A stretch of DNA of 64,000 nucleotides from Loktanella sp. S4079 (GTDB lineage Bacteria > Pseudomonadota > Alphaproteobacteria > Rhodobacterales > Rhodobacteraceae). Position 1 is the stretch's first letter, and the number at the start of each line of letters is the position of its first letter. The notes under the pieces are model-generated. The model was given only the letters and a program-made list of their open reading frames with translations. It had not been told where the DNA came from and did not search any database. The stretch is taken from the NCBI RefSeq assembly GCF_000967725.1, contig NZ_JXYE01000001.1, forward strand, positions 1 through 64,000, in the 5' to 3' direction. Position numbers and translations under genes: made by a program. This document shows positions 1-8,751 of this stretch, piece by piece.

Positions 1-200
1 AACCCCTTTTTACCAAATTCATACAAAAAAGATGAAAAAGATAAGAAATGTAATTAAATCAATGCGTTATTAGGTAGTTATCATTTGGAAGAGCTGACAA
101 ACATCGATTATCGCCCAGCAGATCACCCAAGAATTGCAGACTCAGCGGGCATTTCACCGACCTAATGCCGAGTCTGCGCTGGAATCGCGCTATTTGTAGA
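1..200. other. AT-rich leading intergenic stretch, no gene seen
   Basis: This stretch lies downstream of the msrQ stop codon. It is AT-rich over the first 60 bases, and I find no convincing reading frame, RNA gene or strong terminator in it. A short frame on the minus strand overlaps msrQ out of frame and looks spurious. Confidence 0.5.
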
Positions 201-818
201 TCAACCTGCCATCTGAGCACGCTGGGGATTCTTACGGGGTGCAATCCGTAGTGCCAGTAGCCCACCGATAATCAGCGCATATATAATAGGCTCGACCTGA
301 AATCCCTTAACCAGCCAGATGTAGTGCACTGCGGCAAATACGGCTGTGGGGTACGTCAGCTTGTGCAATTGCCGCCAGTAGCTACCGAGCATGCGAATTG
401 ATGGATTGTTAGAAGTGATCGCGAGAGGGATCATCATCACAAAGGCGACAAACCCAACCGTGATATAGGGACGCTTGATCACCTCTGTCCAAATCCGTCC
501 CAAGCTTTGGACATCAAGGATCGCCCAGACAAGAAAATGCCCAAGCACAAAGATAAATGCAGTGACACCGATTGCACGGCGGAATTTGATCAGATTTACC
601 CCAGTCCACTGTCGCAGCGGCGTGATCATCAGCCCAACGACGATAAGTTTCAGAGCGACCTCGCCATAGGCGCGTTCCAACTGGTTGATGGGTTCGGGAC
701 CCATTTGGTTTGTGGCGGCAAGATAGAATAGCCATACAAGCCACCCAATACCGGCAACATAGATCACCCAAGGCGGGATACGGCGGGACAACTGATTAAC
801 AACTTGAGACATCTGCAT
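201..818 (-). CDS. msrQ: MsrQ, heme-binding membrane subunit of the periplasmic methionine sulfoxide reductase
   Basis: A 205-residue membrane protein that passes quinone-derived electrons across the inner membrane to MsrP, which repairs oxidised methionine in periplasmic proteins. The sequence is dominated by hydrophobic segments of the ferric-reductase-like type. It carries candidate heme-ligand histidines in GHFLVW (second helix region), RQLHKLTY and AAVHYIW. Its ATG overlaps the last base of the msrP stop (TGATG), so the two genes are translationally coupled in the usual MsrP-MsrQ order. Length fits the family. An upstream TTG is also in frame but has no advantage. Identity rests on the heme histidines and the coupling to msrP. 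Confidence 0.93.
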   Translation of the reverse strand: MQMSQVVNQLSRRIPPWVIYVAGIGWLVWLFYLAATNQMGPEPINQLERAYGEVALKLIVVGLMITPLRQWTGVNLIKFRRAIGVTAFIFVLGHFLVWAILDVQSLGRIWTEVIKRPYITVGFVAFVMMIPLAITSNNPSIRMLGSYWRQLHKLTYPTAVFAAVHYIWLVKGFQVEPIIYALIIGGLLALRIAPRKNPQRAQMAG

Positions 819-1717
819 CAAAAATACTCGGACAAATCCATACCATCATACAGGCTGGCGACTTCAGGATATCCATTAAACATTAACGTATCCTGACGAG
901 AGGCAAATAATCCTCCGCCGACGCGCCTTTCGGTGGCCTGCGACCAACGGGGATGATCCACCAATGGGTTCACATTACTATAGAAACCGTATTCGCGCGC
1001 GTTCGCTTTGTTCCAACTGGTCGGCGGCTCGCGGTCTGTCAGGGTTATGCGGACGATAGATTTCACCGATTTGAAACCGTATTTCCACGGCACGACCAAA
1101 CGCATTGGCGCGCCGTTTTGTTTTGCGAGGGGTTCATCGTAGATGCCCGTCGCCATAATGGTCAACGGATGCATCGCCTCGTCAATGCGCAGCCCCTCAA
1201 CATACGGAAAGTCGAGCACGCGCCGCTGCACGCCAATCATATTGTCCGGCTGCACAACCGTTTCAAAGGCCACATATTTCGCAGCGGACTGTACCCCCAC
1301 CTTGTTAAGTATATCCGCCAGTTCGATCCCGTTCCACGGGATCACCATCGACCACGCCTCGACGCACCGAAAACGATAGAGCCGGTCTTCGACGCTCAGC
1401 CCCGCCAACAGATCATCAATCGCATAATCGCCCGGGTGATCGACCAACCCATCGACCTTGACCTTCCAATTGCTCGTATCAAGGCGATGCGCATTTTGCG
1501 CGGGGTCGTTCTTGCCGGTGCCGAACTCGTAATAGTTATTGTAGGTCGTGATTTCCTCGAGCGTGTTTGGCTCAAGATCACCTTGCGCCTGCGCAGCACC
1601 TGCAAACCCAATCGCGCCCAAACCCGCAGTACCCGCCAAAATTTGGCGACGGTTTAGATATGCGGATTTTGGGGTGATATCCGCGCGGGTCAGGTCGTTG
1701 GTCCAGCGATATGCCAT
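818..1717 (-). CDS. msrP: MsrP, periplasmic molybdopterin methionine sulfoxide reductase
   Basis: A 299-residue catalytic subunit that reduces methionine sulfoxide in periplasmic proteins using a molybdenum-molybdopterin centre. It begins with a Tat-type signal: NRRQIL is followed by a small, hydrophobic Ala/Gly-rich segment ending AAQA near residue 44. This fits export of a folded, cofactor-loaded enzyme. The sulfite-oxidase-like core shows FRCVEAWSMVIPWNGI, containing the cysteine expected to bind molybdenum, and the typical WKYGFKSVKSI near the C-terminus. The start is supported by a GGAG motif 6-9 bases upstream. It is the first gene of the msrPQ operon and points away from the fasciclin gene. 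Confidence 0.95.
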   Translation of the reverse strand: MAYRWTNDLTRADITPKSAYLNRRQILAGTAGLGAIGFAGAAQAQGDLEPNTLEEITTYNNYYEFGTGKNDPAQNAHRLDTSNWKVKVDGLVDHPGDYAIDDLLAGLSVEDRLYRFRCVEAWSMVIPWNGIELADILNKVGVQSAAKYVAFETVVQPDNMIGVQRRVLDFPYVEGLRIDEAMHPLTIMATGIYDEPLAKQNGAPMRLVVPWKYGFKSVKSIVRITLTDREPPTSWNKANAREYGFYSNVNPLVDHPRWSQATERRVGGGLFASRQDTLMFNGYPEVASLYDGMDLSEYF

Positions 1718-1921
1718 ATGGGGCTCCGTTCAATAAGGTTTCCCATCATATAGTATAGTTACAGTGAAAGATGTCTCACGATGGCGCCAGCGGATTGAAA
1801 TGTTACAGTTTCACCGGGCGTTTTTCACAGTGTCTCACATGGATTTGAGTGGAATTTCAAAATTGCGCGGGCTTAGGGCGGTGGCCCGCAATGTCAATCG
1901 ACGGCTGGCTGAATTTCTTAC

Positions 1922-1952
1922 TGATCCAAAGCGGCACAGCGCGGCGTAGCTG
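1922..1952 (+). promoter_or_regulatory. Possible RpoE (ECF sigma) promoter before the fasciclin gene
   Basis: A TGATCC hexamer (1922-1927) is followed after 19 bases by TAGCTG (1947-1952), about 45 bases before the fasciclin start codon. In Rhodobacter the singlet-oxygen sigma factor RpoE recognises a TGATCC -35 element, and fasciclin-type proteins have been reported among photo-oxidative stress genes. The -10 match is weak and the spacer is a base longer than usual as I remember it, so this is tentative. Confidence 0.35.
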
Positions 1953-1998
1953 TCCCGATGCTGACGATCACGCATCGTTCTTTTATGGGAGATACACT

Positions 1999-2475
1999 AT
2001 GCTACGCAGAACCTTTACCGCACTTGCCACCGTTTCAGTACTGGCCACAGCTGCCTGCGCCGAAGGGCATTCAAAAGATATCGTCGACACCGCAATTGAT
2101 GCGGGATCATTCTCGACCTTGATCGCAGCCACACAAGCCGCTGGTCTGGTTGAAACACTCAAGGGGGATGGGCCGTTCACTGTATTTGCGCCCACCGATG
2201 AAGCATTTGCAGCCCTTCCCGAGGGTACCGTCGAAGCCCTGCTGGCTGATGCAGATACGCTCACCCAAATCCTGACCTATCACGTGGTCGCAGGCAAAGT
2301 GATGTCCAGCGACCTTAGCGATGGTATGACAGCAACAACCGTGAATGGTGCTGACATTACGATTGGGACGATGGGCAGTGTCATGGTGAATGACGCAAAC
2401 GTCGTTACAGCCGACATCGAAGCGTCAAATGGCGTCATCCACGTCATCGACAAGGTCATCATGCCGCCAAGCTAA
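1999..2475 (+). CDS. Secreted fasciclin (FAS1) domain protein
   Basis: A 158-residue exported protein made of a signal peptide and one FAS1 domain. FAS1 domains mediate adhesion or cell-surface interactions, and bacterial single-domain forms are often stress-induced. The N-terminus [15 protein letters not shown] is followed by ATAACAEG, where a lipoprotein-like cysteine (A-A-C) leaves both Sec cleavage and lipidation possible. The two diagnostic FAS1 blocks are present: [15 protein letters not shown] near residue 58 and the C-terminal [13 protein letters not shown]. The ATG follows GGGAG with good spacing. Longer in-frame starts upstream lack a ribosome-binding site and would bury the signal peptide. 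Confidence 0.93.
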   Translation: MLRRTFTALATVSVLATAACAEGHSKDIVDTAIDAGSFSTLIAATQAAGLVETLKGDGPFTVFAPTDEAFAALPEGTVEALLADADTLTQILTYHVVAGKVMSSDLSDGMTATTVNGADITIGTMGSVMVNDANVVTADIEASNGVIHVIDKVIMPPS

Positions 2476-2481
2476 CCCCAT

Positions 2482-2853
2482 CTAGTCGGACGCCGCGAGC
2501 CACGCTTCGGCGGCGTCCACCTCTGCCAATTCAAAGCTCTTGATTTTTAGTCCGGGGATCAACGCGCCTTCGACCTCGGCTGCGGTGCGCAACCAGCCCG
2601 CATCGCTCAGCAACGCACATCGGTCGAATTTGCCGACTGCACGCAAGAGCTTTGGCAGTTTGCTTAGTTCAACACCAAATGCACCCAATGTCGGCAATGC
2701 GAAATTCTGCACGGTATAAAGCATCCGCCCGTCAGAGATCCCTTCGGCCTTTGCAATGAAGTCGTCCAAGGCCATACGCATCGTATCAGCATCAATCGCG
2801 CCATTCAGAACTAAATCTATCCGGTTTGGCGTCGGGACAGTTATCTTGATCAT
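2482..2853 (-). CDS. SpoIIAA-like (STAS/SEC14-type) protein
   Basis: A 123-residue cytoplasmic protein that resembles the SpoIIAA-like/STAS superfamily. Its beta-rich start, MIKITVPTPNRIDLVLNG, leads into a regulatory-type alpha/beta fold, and the C-terminal part resembles FxxxxxAxxWL ends of this group. Function is unknown; relatives are small single-domain proteins. AGGAGG (2858-2863) sits five bases before the chosen ATG. A second ATG directly upstream is two bases from it and less likely. It converges on the fasciclin gene with six bases between stop codons and has no operon partner. Confidence 0.75.
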   Translation of the reverse strand: MIKITVPTPNRIDLVLNGAIDADTMRMALDDFIAKAEGISDGRMLYTVQNFALPTLGAFGVELSKLPKLLRAVGKFDRCALLSDAGWLRTAAEVEGALIPGLKIKSFELAEVDAAEAWLAASD

Positions 2854-3107
2854 CATTCCCTCCTTTTTTGCATCTAGAAAGATACTGACGCTCTCTGGCT
2901 CCCCCTTCATTGATTTCGATCAACTAAGAAGAAGACCCTATGTGCAGTAAAGGCAATCAGACACTTAGGTTCGTGATATCCTACTTCCAATATACCATTG
3001 CGACCATCAAATAGCTTGAATTGAAGAGCCTAAATTCAGCCGTTAGCCGACTGAGCGCCATGCGGATTACAATTCGAGATTTAAGCAACCGAAGGACATT
3101 TGCGACC

Positions 3108-3860
3108 ATGTCAACTAGCTACAAAATAACAGTAAAATGTCACTACCAGCCGTCAGACTTCTTCGAAGAACCAGTGGAGCAAGAACTACTCAGTGGTCAA
3201 ATCTCAATTTCAAATGGAAAGGTTCAGGGACAATTTCCGCACAGCGCACATAGAATATCGGACGAACTATTAGTCGAAATCAAAGCAGCAATTCAGACCG
3301 TTTTCTACGCGCATGGAATGCAAACGCGCCGCAACCACGCACTTTCGGAACTGACAAATCCAGACGGCCGCTCAGATACTTTAATTCACGCCTCACCAGC
3401 CAAGATCGACATCGTAGGCGGCGATATTAATGTTGTAGTGCGGAGTGCCGATGGAATTGTCATCTATGACGCCGGGACTGCGAGAAGGAACGCCCATAAG
3501 AAGTTTCTCGACGACGTTAACATGCTAGGGAATGATCAAGTTTTGTCGAAGATGCTCCAAAGCTTTGCCGCAGCGCAGACCGACCCTGACAATCTCTTGG
3601 TCCACCTTTTCGAAATAAAGGAGACCCTTGCAAGTGAGTATTCGGGCAGCGACAAAATTGCTGGCTCTCTTCGGGTGTCCAAAACAAAATTGAAAAAATT
3701 TGCGAAGATCGCGAATAACAAAGATTACCTTGAGGGCAGGCATCGCGGTCAGAGCCTCGCTACGTCTCCGGCCCCCAAATCCGAGATCGAATGGGCGATG
3801 AATTTTGCGCAGGTATTAATCCAAAAATACGTCGCCAAACAAGTTGCCAACCATAAGTAA
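3108..3860 (+). CDS. Accessory protein of unknown function, possible HEPN-like C-terminal part
   Basis: A 250-residue protein that I do not recognise as a named family. The first two thirds read as a mixed alpha/beta region. The last 90 residues look all-helical and include HLFEIKETLASEY, a lysine-rich helix, an LKKFAKIAN segment and the motif YLEGRHRGQ. I recall similar HLxEIRxxL ... RQGRHRG tails in uncharacterised proteins linked to abortive infection or toxin-like HEPN folds, but this is memory and not a search result. The gene is visibly AT-richer than msrP or clpB and stands alone between core genes, which suggests acquisition. The start is uncertain: GAAGGA lies 11 bases before this ATG, and further in-frame ATGs exist at 3021 and 3060. 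Confidence 0.6.
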   Translation: MSTSYKITVKCHYQPSDFFEEPVEQELLSGQISISNGKVQGQFPHSAHRISDELLVEIKAAIQTVFYAHGMQTRRNHALSELTNPDGRSDTLIHASPAKIDIVGGDINVVVRSADGIVIYDAGTARRNAHKKFLDDVNMLGNDQVLSKMLQSFAAAQTDPDNLLVHLFEIKETLASEYSGSDKIAGSLRVSKTKLKKFAKIANNKDYLEGRHRGQSLATSPAPKSEIEWAMNFAQVLIQKYVAKQVANHK

Positions 3861-3913
3861 ATACTTCTTTAGCTCAGTTGAGACGCATGTGATTTCAATA
3901 CCAATGGAGGCCT

Positions 3914-3938
3914 AAAAAGGGCGCCCGTGGGCGCCCAA
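3914..3938 (-). terminator. Intrinsic terminator of clpB
   Basis: On the minus strand GGGCGCCC, the trinucleotide ACG and GGGCGCCC form a perfect GC hairpin followed by a run of five T. It lies immediately after the clpB stop codon. Confidence 0.85.
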
Positions 3939-3942
3939 TTGT

Positions 3943-6555
3943 TTAGTGTACGACTGCGTCTTCTGGCGGTTGGCGTTTGCTGGATGACACGCGGTCCCCA
4001 ACGAGCAAACCGTCAGCACCGGCGCTGACCGTTATGGTGTCGCCATCCATCACATCTCCGGCCAATATCATTTCAGCCAACTGGTCTTGGAGCGCGCGCT
4101 GGATAACCCTTTTGAGCGGGCGAGCACCAAATACAGGGTCATAGCCTTCGTCGGCCAACCATTTTAGTGCGGCCTCGTCCAGATCCAGCGCGATATTGCG
4201 ACCCGCCAAGCGTTTCTCGAGGCGTTTCAACTGAATCTTAACGATGCCAGCCATATCGTCGCGTACCAACCTGTCAAAGATGATGGTTTCATCCAAACGG
4301 TTTAGGAACTCTGGGCGGAAATGGGCGCGCACGGCATCCATCACGTCACGCTTCGCCTGACCGCTATCCGCACCATCGGGAAGCTGGCTAAGCGCCTGCG
4401 CGCCAAGGTTCGACGTCAGAATGATCAAGGTTTGCTTGAAATCGACGGTGCGACCCTGTCCATCGGTTAGCACACCATCATCCAACACCTGCAAAAGGAC
4501 GTTGAACACATCAGGATGCGCCTTTTCGACCTCATCAAACAGCACAACCTGATAAGGGCGACGCCGAACAGCCTCTGTCAGAACACCACCTTCGTCATAG
4601 CCGACATAGCCCGGAGGCGCGCCGATCAAACGAGCGACGGCGTGCTTCTCCATAAACTCGGACATGTCGATCCGCACCATCGCACTGTCATCGTCGAACA
4701 GGTAATCAGCAACTGCTTTGGTGAGCTCGGTTTTACCAACACCCGTCGGCCCAAGGAACAAGAACGATCCAAGTGGACGGTTCTCATCATTCAGGCCTGC
4801 CCGCGCACGGCGGACGGCATTGGCGACAGCAGTCACAGCAGACCGCTGACCGATCACACGTTTACCCAGCTCGTCTTCCATGCGCAGCAGCTTGTCACGT
4901 TCACCTTCAAGCATTTTGCTTGTCGGGATACCCGTCCAACGTTCGACGACTTCGGCGATCTGCTCAGGGCGCACCGCCTCTTCAACCATCAAGTCTTCGT
5001 TTTCTTCGGCTTCTGACAACTTGCGTTCAAGCTCTGGGATGACACCGTAAGACAGCTCACCCGCTTTGGCGAGATTGCCTTCGCGTTTCGCGATATCCAA
5101 TTCAGCCCGCGCACGATCAAGACGCTCTTTGACCTCGCGTGTACCTTCAAGCTTATCGCGTTCGGCTTGCCATTTCACGGTCATTTCAGATGCGCGATCT
5201 TGCAGGTCGGCAAGCTCCTTTTCCAACTTTTCAAGCCGGTCAACGGATGCTTTGTCATCCTCTTTCTTCAGCGCCTCTGCCTCGATTTGAAGCTGGAGAA
5301 TCTGACGGTCGAGCGCGTCGAGTTCTTCAGGCTTACTGTCGACCTGCATGCGCAGGCGCGACGCGGCCTCGTCCATCAGGTCAATCGCTTTGTCCGGCAG
5401 AAACCGATCCGTGATATAGCGATGCGACAAAGTTGCCGCCGCGACAAGCGCAGCATCCGCGATCCTTACACCGTGGTGGAGTTCGTACTTTTCCTTAATC
5501 CCACGCAGGATGCTGACAGTATCTGTGACTGTCGGCTCTTCGACCATGAGCGGCTGAAAACGACGAGCGAGCGCCGCGTCTTTTTCAACATACTTGCGGT
5601 ATTCGTCCAATGTGGTCGCACCGATACAGTGCAGTTCACCGCGGGCGAGCGCAGGTTTGATCAGGTTGGCCGCATCCATAGCGCCATCGGATTTACCGGC
5701 CCCAACAAGCGTATGCATCTCGTCAATGAACAGAATAATCTCGCCCGCAGCGGTTTCTATCTCTTTCAGAACTGCCTTCAGACGTTCTTCGAACTCACCG
5801 CGATATTTCGCGCCAGCGATCAATGCACCCATATCGAGCGCCATTAGCTTCTTGTTGCGTAGGCTTTCGGGGACGTCACCATCAATGATCCGTAGGGCGA
5901 GGCCCTCGGCGATTGCAGTCTTACCAACGCCCGGCTCACCGATGAGCACCGGGTTATTTTTGGTACGACGTGACAAAACCTGCATCGCACGGCGAATTTC
6001 TTCGTCACGTCCAATGATCGGGTCGATTTTGCCTTGCTCGGCCGCCTCGGTCAGATCACGGGCGTATTTCGCAAGCGCCTCAAAACTATCTTCGGCGCTG
6101 GCGCTATCCGCTGTACGCCCTTTGCGAATATCATTGATCGCAGCGTTCAGGTTCATTGGCGTAACGCCACCGGCATCCAGTGCATCTTTTGCCTTGGACT
6201 TAATCACGGCCAATGCTGTCAGCAGACGTTCGACCGGAACAAAGCTATCCCCGGCCTTTTTCGCGATCTTCTCGGCCTCATCGACGACTTTGGCTGTGGT
6301 TGTATCCAGATAGACCTGCCCCGCATCACCCGTGACCTTGGGCAGTTTTGCGACATTCGCATCCACCGCACCACGCACCGACAAGGCGTTTCCGCCCGCA
6401 CGCGTGATCAGGTTCGCGGCAAGCCCTTCTTCGTCGTCCATTAATGCTTTGAGCAGATGTTCTGGCGCAAGACGCTGATGGTTTTCACGCATTGCAATTG
6501 TCTGAGCGGCTTGGATAAACCCGCGTGACCGCTCTGTGAACTTTTCTAAGTTCAT
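3943..6555 (-). CDS. clpB: ClpB, ATP-dependent disaggregase
   Basis: An 870-residue Hsp100 chaperone that extracts polypeptides from aggregates together with DnaK/DnaJ/GrpE. Domains in order: the N-terminal double Clp repeat (from [13 protein letters not shown]), the first AAA+ module with Walker [14 protein letters not shown] near residue 205, a long coiled-coil middle domain rich in Glu/Lys/Leu (about 400-520), and the second AAA+ module with [13 protein letters not shown] near residue 605. The C-terminal D2-small domain has [10 protein letters not shown]. Length is normal for ClpB. GGAGAG precedes the ATG. A heat-shock-type promoter lies about 80 bases upstream and a strong terminator follows, so it is a single-gene heat-shock unit. 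Confidence 0.98.
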   Translation of the reverse strand: MNLEKFTERSRGFIQAAQTIAMRENHQRLAPEHLLKALMDDEEGLAANLITRAGGNALSVRGAVDANVAKLPKVTGDAGQVYLDTTTAKVVDEAEKIAKKAGDSFVPVERLLTALAVIKSKAKDALDAGGVTPMNLNAAINDIRKGRTADSASAEDSFEALAKYARDLTEAAEQGKIDPIIGRDEEIRRAMQVLSRRTKNNPVLIGEPGVGKTAIAEGLALRIIDGDVPESLRNKKLMALDMGALIAGAKYRGEFEERLKAVLKEIETAAGEIILFIDEMHTLVGAGKSDGAMDAANLIKPALARGELHCIGATTLDEYRKYVEKDAALARRFQPLMVEEPTVTDTVSILRGIKEKYELHHGVRIADAALVAAATLSHRYITDRFLPDKAIDLMDEAASRLRMQVDSKPEELDALDRQILQLQIEAEALKKEDDKASVDRLEKLEKELADLQDRASEMTVKWQAERDKLEGTREVKERLDRARAELDIAKREGNLAKAGELSYGVIPELERKLSEAEENEDLMVEEAVRPEQIAEVVERWTGIPTSKMLEGERDKLLRMEDELGKRVIGQRSAVTAVANAVRRARAGLNDENRPLGSFLFLGPTGVGKTELTKAVADYLFDDDSAMVRIDMSEFMEKHAVARLIGAPPGYVGYDEGGVLTEAVRRRPYQVVLFDEVEKAHPDVFNVLLQVLDDGVLTDGQGRTVDFKQTLIILTSNLGAQALSQLPDGADSGQAKRDVMDAVRAHFRPEFLNRLDETIIFDRLVRDDMAGIVKIQLKRLEKRLAGRNIALDLDEAALKWLADEGYDPVFGARPLKRVIQRALQDQLAEMILAGDVMDGDTITVSAGADGLLVGDRVSSSKRQPPEDAVVH

Positions 6556-6636
6556 GAGTTCTCTCCTTCGTTAAGCGCCCGCCTGTTTGGAATGCCCACC
6601 GTTGCAGCACATCCCCTATCGGGCCTCAATCCATAG

Positions 6637-6663
6637 ATGGGGAGCGCCGAGTGTTTGCGCAAG
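6637..6663 (-). promoter_or_regulatory. Heat-shock sigma-32 (RpoH) promoter of clpB
   Basis: On the minus strand CTTG (6663-6660) is followed by exactly 17 bases and then CCCCAT (6642-6637), a very good match to the RpoH promoter form. It lies about 80 bases upstream of the clpB ATG and faces it. Confidence 0.8.
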
Positions 6664-6779
6664 GTCACACCATACAGAGACTGACAATAACGGGAACACG
6701 ACAAAGCTTTTCCCCGTGGACGACGCGGCATATCGGTCTACCTAAATTATATACCTGACGCATTTTACCGAGGTTATTG

Positions 6780-7082
6780 ATGGAAGTTCTGCACTGCCAT
6801 ATCGCGCGCATTCGTCAACCGGATCAGGCTGGTCTGGTTTCCGCAAATGTTCATCTGATGGTCCGCGACAGCCCGACATGCAAGCCACGTGGGCTTAGCA
6901 TCAGTGTCTCGGTGGCAGCAAATGATCCCGCCATTGAATCCAGCCTCAGACAAGAAGCCATCGCAATGGCCCATAAGATGTCGCGCTTAGAAAAGCTGTA
7001 CCAAGAGGCGATCTCAATACATCCAACACACGGGGAAGCAGATATTCAAGTTCCCCGTTTCTCATCCGAAGCGCTTTTATAA
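6780..7082 (+). CDS. Small conserved-looking hypothetical protein
   Basis: A 100-residue soluble protein, divergent from clpB. I do not recognise a named family. It begins MEVLHCHIARIRQPDQAGL and has a short beta-rich first half and a helical second half (HKMSRLEKLYQEAI), with no signal peptide or membrane segment. The GAGG at 6771-6774 is well placed for the ATG at 6780. The preceding TTG also reads in frame but is too close to the ribosome-binding site. Codon use resembles the neighbours, so I treat it as a real gene of unknown function. Confidence 0.6.
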   Translation: MEVLHCHIARIRQPDQAGLVSANVHLMVRDSPTCKPRGLSISVSVAANDPAIESSLRQEAIAMAHKMSRLEKLYQEAISIHPTHGEADIQVPRFSSEALL

Positions 7083-7149
7083 ACACAAATCATGGAAAAC
7101 AAACGGACCGAATCAAAGACAAGTACCCCAACACAAAGACACCCGCTGT

Positions 7150-7332
7150 TTCCCTTGGCACCCGCGGCGATCAGGCGCATTCGCGCGCATGAATTCGCGG
7201 TTGTGTCACCAGCGCCAGCTGGATCAAAGGACGACTGACACCACTCACTTGGGACTCCTGTTTCTGTCTTCCCCCAGACAAAACAGGAAAAGAAGGCGTA
7301 GCTTGTTTCCCCGAGCTACGCCTTTTCTTTTG
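7150..7332 (+). ncRNA. Candidate structured small RNA or pyrF leader with C-rich loops
   Basis: The 320-base gap before pyrF has no convincing gene. Its 3' half is strongly structured. A hairpin at 7256-7288 pairs TCCTGTTT with AAACAGGA and TGTCT with AGACA around a C-rich loop, TCCCCC. It is directly followed by an intrinsic terminator whose loop is also C-rich (GTTTCCCCG). Upstream, inverted CCGCG/CGCGG segments and GTGTCACC/GGTGTCAG-like segments suggest more pairing. The arrangement fits either a free small RNA ending at 7332 or an attenuator in the pyrF leader. The 5' end is a guess and I could not assign it to a known RNA family. Confidence 0.45.
7293..7332 (+). terminator. Intrinsic terminator upstream of pyrF
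   Basis: AAGGCGTAGCT (7293-7303) pairs perfectly with AGCTACGCCTT (7314-7324) around a ten-base loop, followed by a T-rich tail. It lies 70 bases before the pyrF start, so it ends a separate small transcript or attenuates the pyrF leader. Confidence 0.85.
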
Positions 7333-7402
7333 TCTTGGCTGGATTGCGTCATTCTTGCGCAGCGGTTAGACCGCAGAAAACCCGGCTACAAAGGAACTTG
7401 CT

Positions 7403-8119
7403 ATGTCAGATGACCGCCTCATCGTCGCGATGGATGTCCCCAATGTTATCGCTGGCATGGAGCTCGCCGAGAAACTGGGCGACAGCGTGAGCTTCTACAA
7501 AATTGGTTTGGGCATGTTGACGGGCGGCGGGCTCGCGCTTGCGAATGAGCTAAAGCAAGAGCACGGCAAACGAATCTTTTTGGACATGAAGTTCTTTGAC
7601 ATCGGCGCAACGGTCGAGGCTGCCGTGCGCGGCGTAGCGCAGTTTGATCTAGATTTCCTGACGGTACATGGCGACCCACATGTGGTCCGTGCCGCCCGCG
7701 AAGGTGCCGGTGGATCCGATATGAAAATCCTTGCCGTCACAATCCTCACGTCGCTTGACCGGCAAGATCTGGATGCATCCTGTGTAAAGCCGGGCGATGT
7801 AACAGATCTGGTACAAGAACGTGCTGGCATCGCGCTAAGCAATGGTGCCGATGGGGTTATCGCCTCGCCGCACGAGGCGGCGTTGATCCGCGCGCTCCCC
7901 GAAGCCGAAGGAAAGCTGATCGTAACGCCTGGCGTCCGCCCGGTCGGTGCAGCGCTTGGTGATCAAAAGCGGGTCATGACACCTGCGCAAGCGATCGCTA
8001 ATGGGGCCGACCACGTGGTTGTCGGACGCCCAATTTGGCAAGCCGAAAGCCCTGCCCAGGCTGCGCAAGACATCGTTGCCGAGATGAACTCGCCGCAAGC
8101 GCTACGCAAAAATATCTAA
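7403..8119 (+). CDS. pyrF: Orotidine 5'-phosphate decarboxylase
   Basis: A 238-residue TIM-barrel enzyme that converts OMP to UMP, the last step of de novo pyrimidine synthesis. The catalytic Asp-Lys-x-x-x-Asp block appears as LDMKFFDIGATV near residue 59. The phosphate-binding end VTPGVRP is near residue 174, and AxxGADHVVVGRPI is near residue 196, all in the family order. The start is at GATGTCAGATGACC, with AAGGA nine bases upstream. It is followed by a small gene of unknown function 74 bases downstream. Any regulation would lie in the structured leader just upstream. Confidence 0.97.
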   Translation: MSDDRLIVAMDVPNVIAGMELAEKLGDSVSFYKIGLGMLTGGGLALANELKQEHGKRIFLDMKFFDIGATVEAAVRGVAQFDLDFLTVHGDPHVVRAAREGAGGSDMKILAVTILTSLDRQDLDASCVKPGDVTDLVQERAGIALSNGADGVIASPHEAALIRALPEAEGKLIVTPGVRPVGAALGDQKRVMTPAQAIANGADHVVVGRPIWQAESPAQAAQDIVAEMNSPQALRKNI

Positions 8120-8193
8120 GAATTTTCTGATACTCGGGAACTATTCCACGTTTCGCGCATTTCATTAGTGAACAGAGCGAACGAGGTTACATC

Positions 8194-8379
8194 ATGAGTA
8201 TCAAGAACTTGCGCTATTCAGCCAAAGATCAGGCCTTCATGGCCTCTGTTGATATTCAGCGTTTCGGGCGCGTCTTTCGGTATCCTTGTACGGTTCATGG
8301 ACCCGCGAACATGGAGCGGTCTGCACTTGTGCGCCAGTTACGTCACAAGGCACTGCAAATGTCCGACACCCAAGTTTGA
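8194..8379 (+). CDS. Small hypothetical protein, 61 residues
   Basis: A 61-residue basic soluble protein starting MSIKNLRYSAKDQAFMASV, with no signal or membrane segment. GAGG precedes the ATG at a normal distance, and a strong terminator follows 67 bases after the stop. It may be co-transcribed with pyrF. Such short basic proteins next to pyrF seem familiar from this bacterial group, but no function is known to me. Confidence 0.65.
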   Translation: MSIKNLRYSAKDQAFMASVDIQRFGRVFRYPCTVHGPANMERSALVRQLRHKALQMSDTQV

Positions 8380-8446
8380 TTCCCTTTGATCAAAGCGACG
8401 GCGCCTGTCCTGTCCCCAAGACGCTGAAACCTGCTTGATCATAACT

Positions 8447-8476
8447 GGCCCGGCACACTATGCCGGGCCCTTTTTT
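8447..8476 (+). terminator. Intrinsic terminator after the pyrF region
   Basis: GGCCCGGCA pairs with TGCCGGGCC around a five-base loop, followed by C and six T. It ends plus-strand transcription and lies against the convergent NfeD gene. Confidence 0.9.
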
Positions 8477-8477
8477 A

Positions 8478-8750
8478 TTAATCGTTGATATCTGTATCCC
8501 AGATCTTCACTTGTCCGGTGCGCAGACCAAAAACCTTGCGCATCACGAGATATGACGCCAACGAGAGCATAGCAAAGATGGCAAGCGTCAACGCCAAGCC
8601 CTTGGCCGAGATGCCAATCAAAATCAGCAGCCCCATCACGCCCGCGCCCAGCGCGAAGCCCAAAAAGATGTAACCGGGCACAAGAACTTCGAGCGTGGCG
8701 AGAACGACCCCCGCCGACATCCATACCCACCATTCAGACCAAAGCGGCAT
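8478..8750 (-). CDS. Short NfeD-like membrane protein
   Basis: A 90-residue membrane protein of the short NfeD type. Two or three hydrophobic segments (ATLEVLVPGYIFLGFALGAG and a second around LALTLAIFAML) are followed by a short tail. NfeD proteins are partners of SPFH/stomatin proteins, and this one lies one base after the stop of an SPFH gene. The C-terminal OB-fold domain of longer NfeD proteins is missing, as is usual for the short partner of QmcA-like proteins. Role: probably membrane microdomain or membrane protein quality control. Confidence 0.85.
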   Translation of the reverse strand: MPLWSEWWVWMSAGVVLATLEVLVPGYIFLGFALGAGVMGLLILIGISAKGLALTLAIFAMLSLASYLVMRKVFGLRTGQVKIWDTDIND

Positions 8751-8751
8751 A

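Noticed and set aside
953-1657. 234-codon plus-strand frame opposite msrP
   Set aside because: It is antisense to a well-supported gene with clear motifs and has no ribosome-binding site.
5594-6313. 239-codon plus-strand frame opposite clpB
   Set aside because: Low-complexity Ser/Ala/Arg product typical of an antisense shadow of a GC-rich gene.
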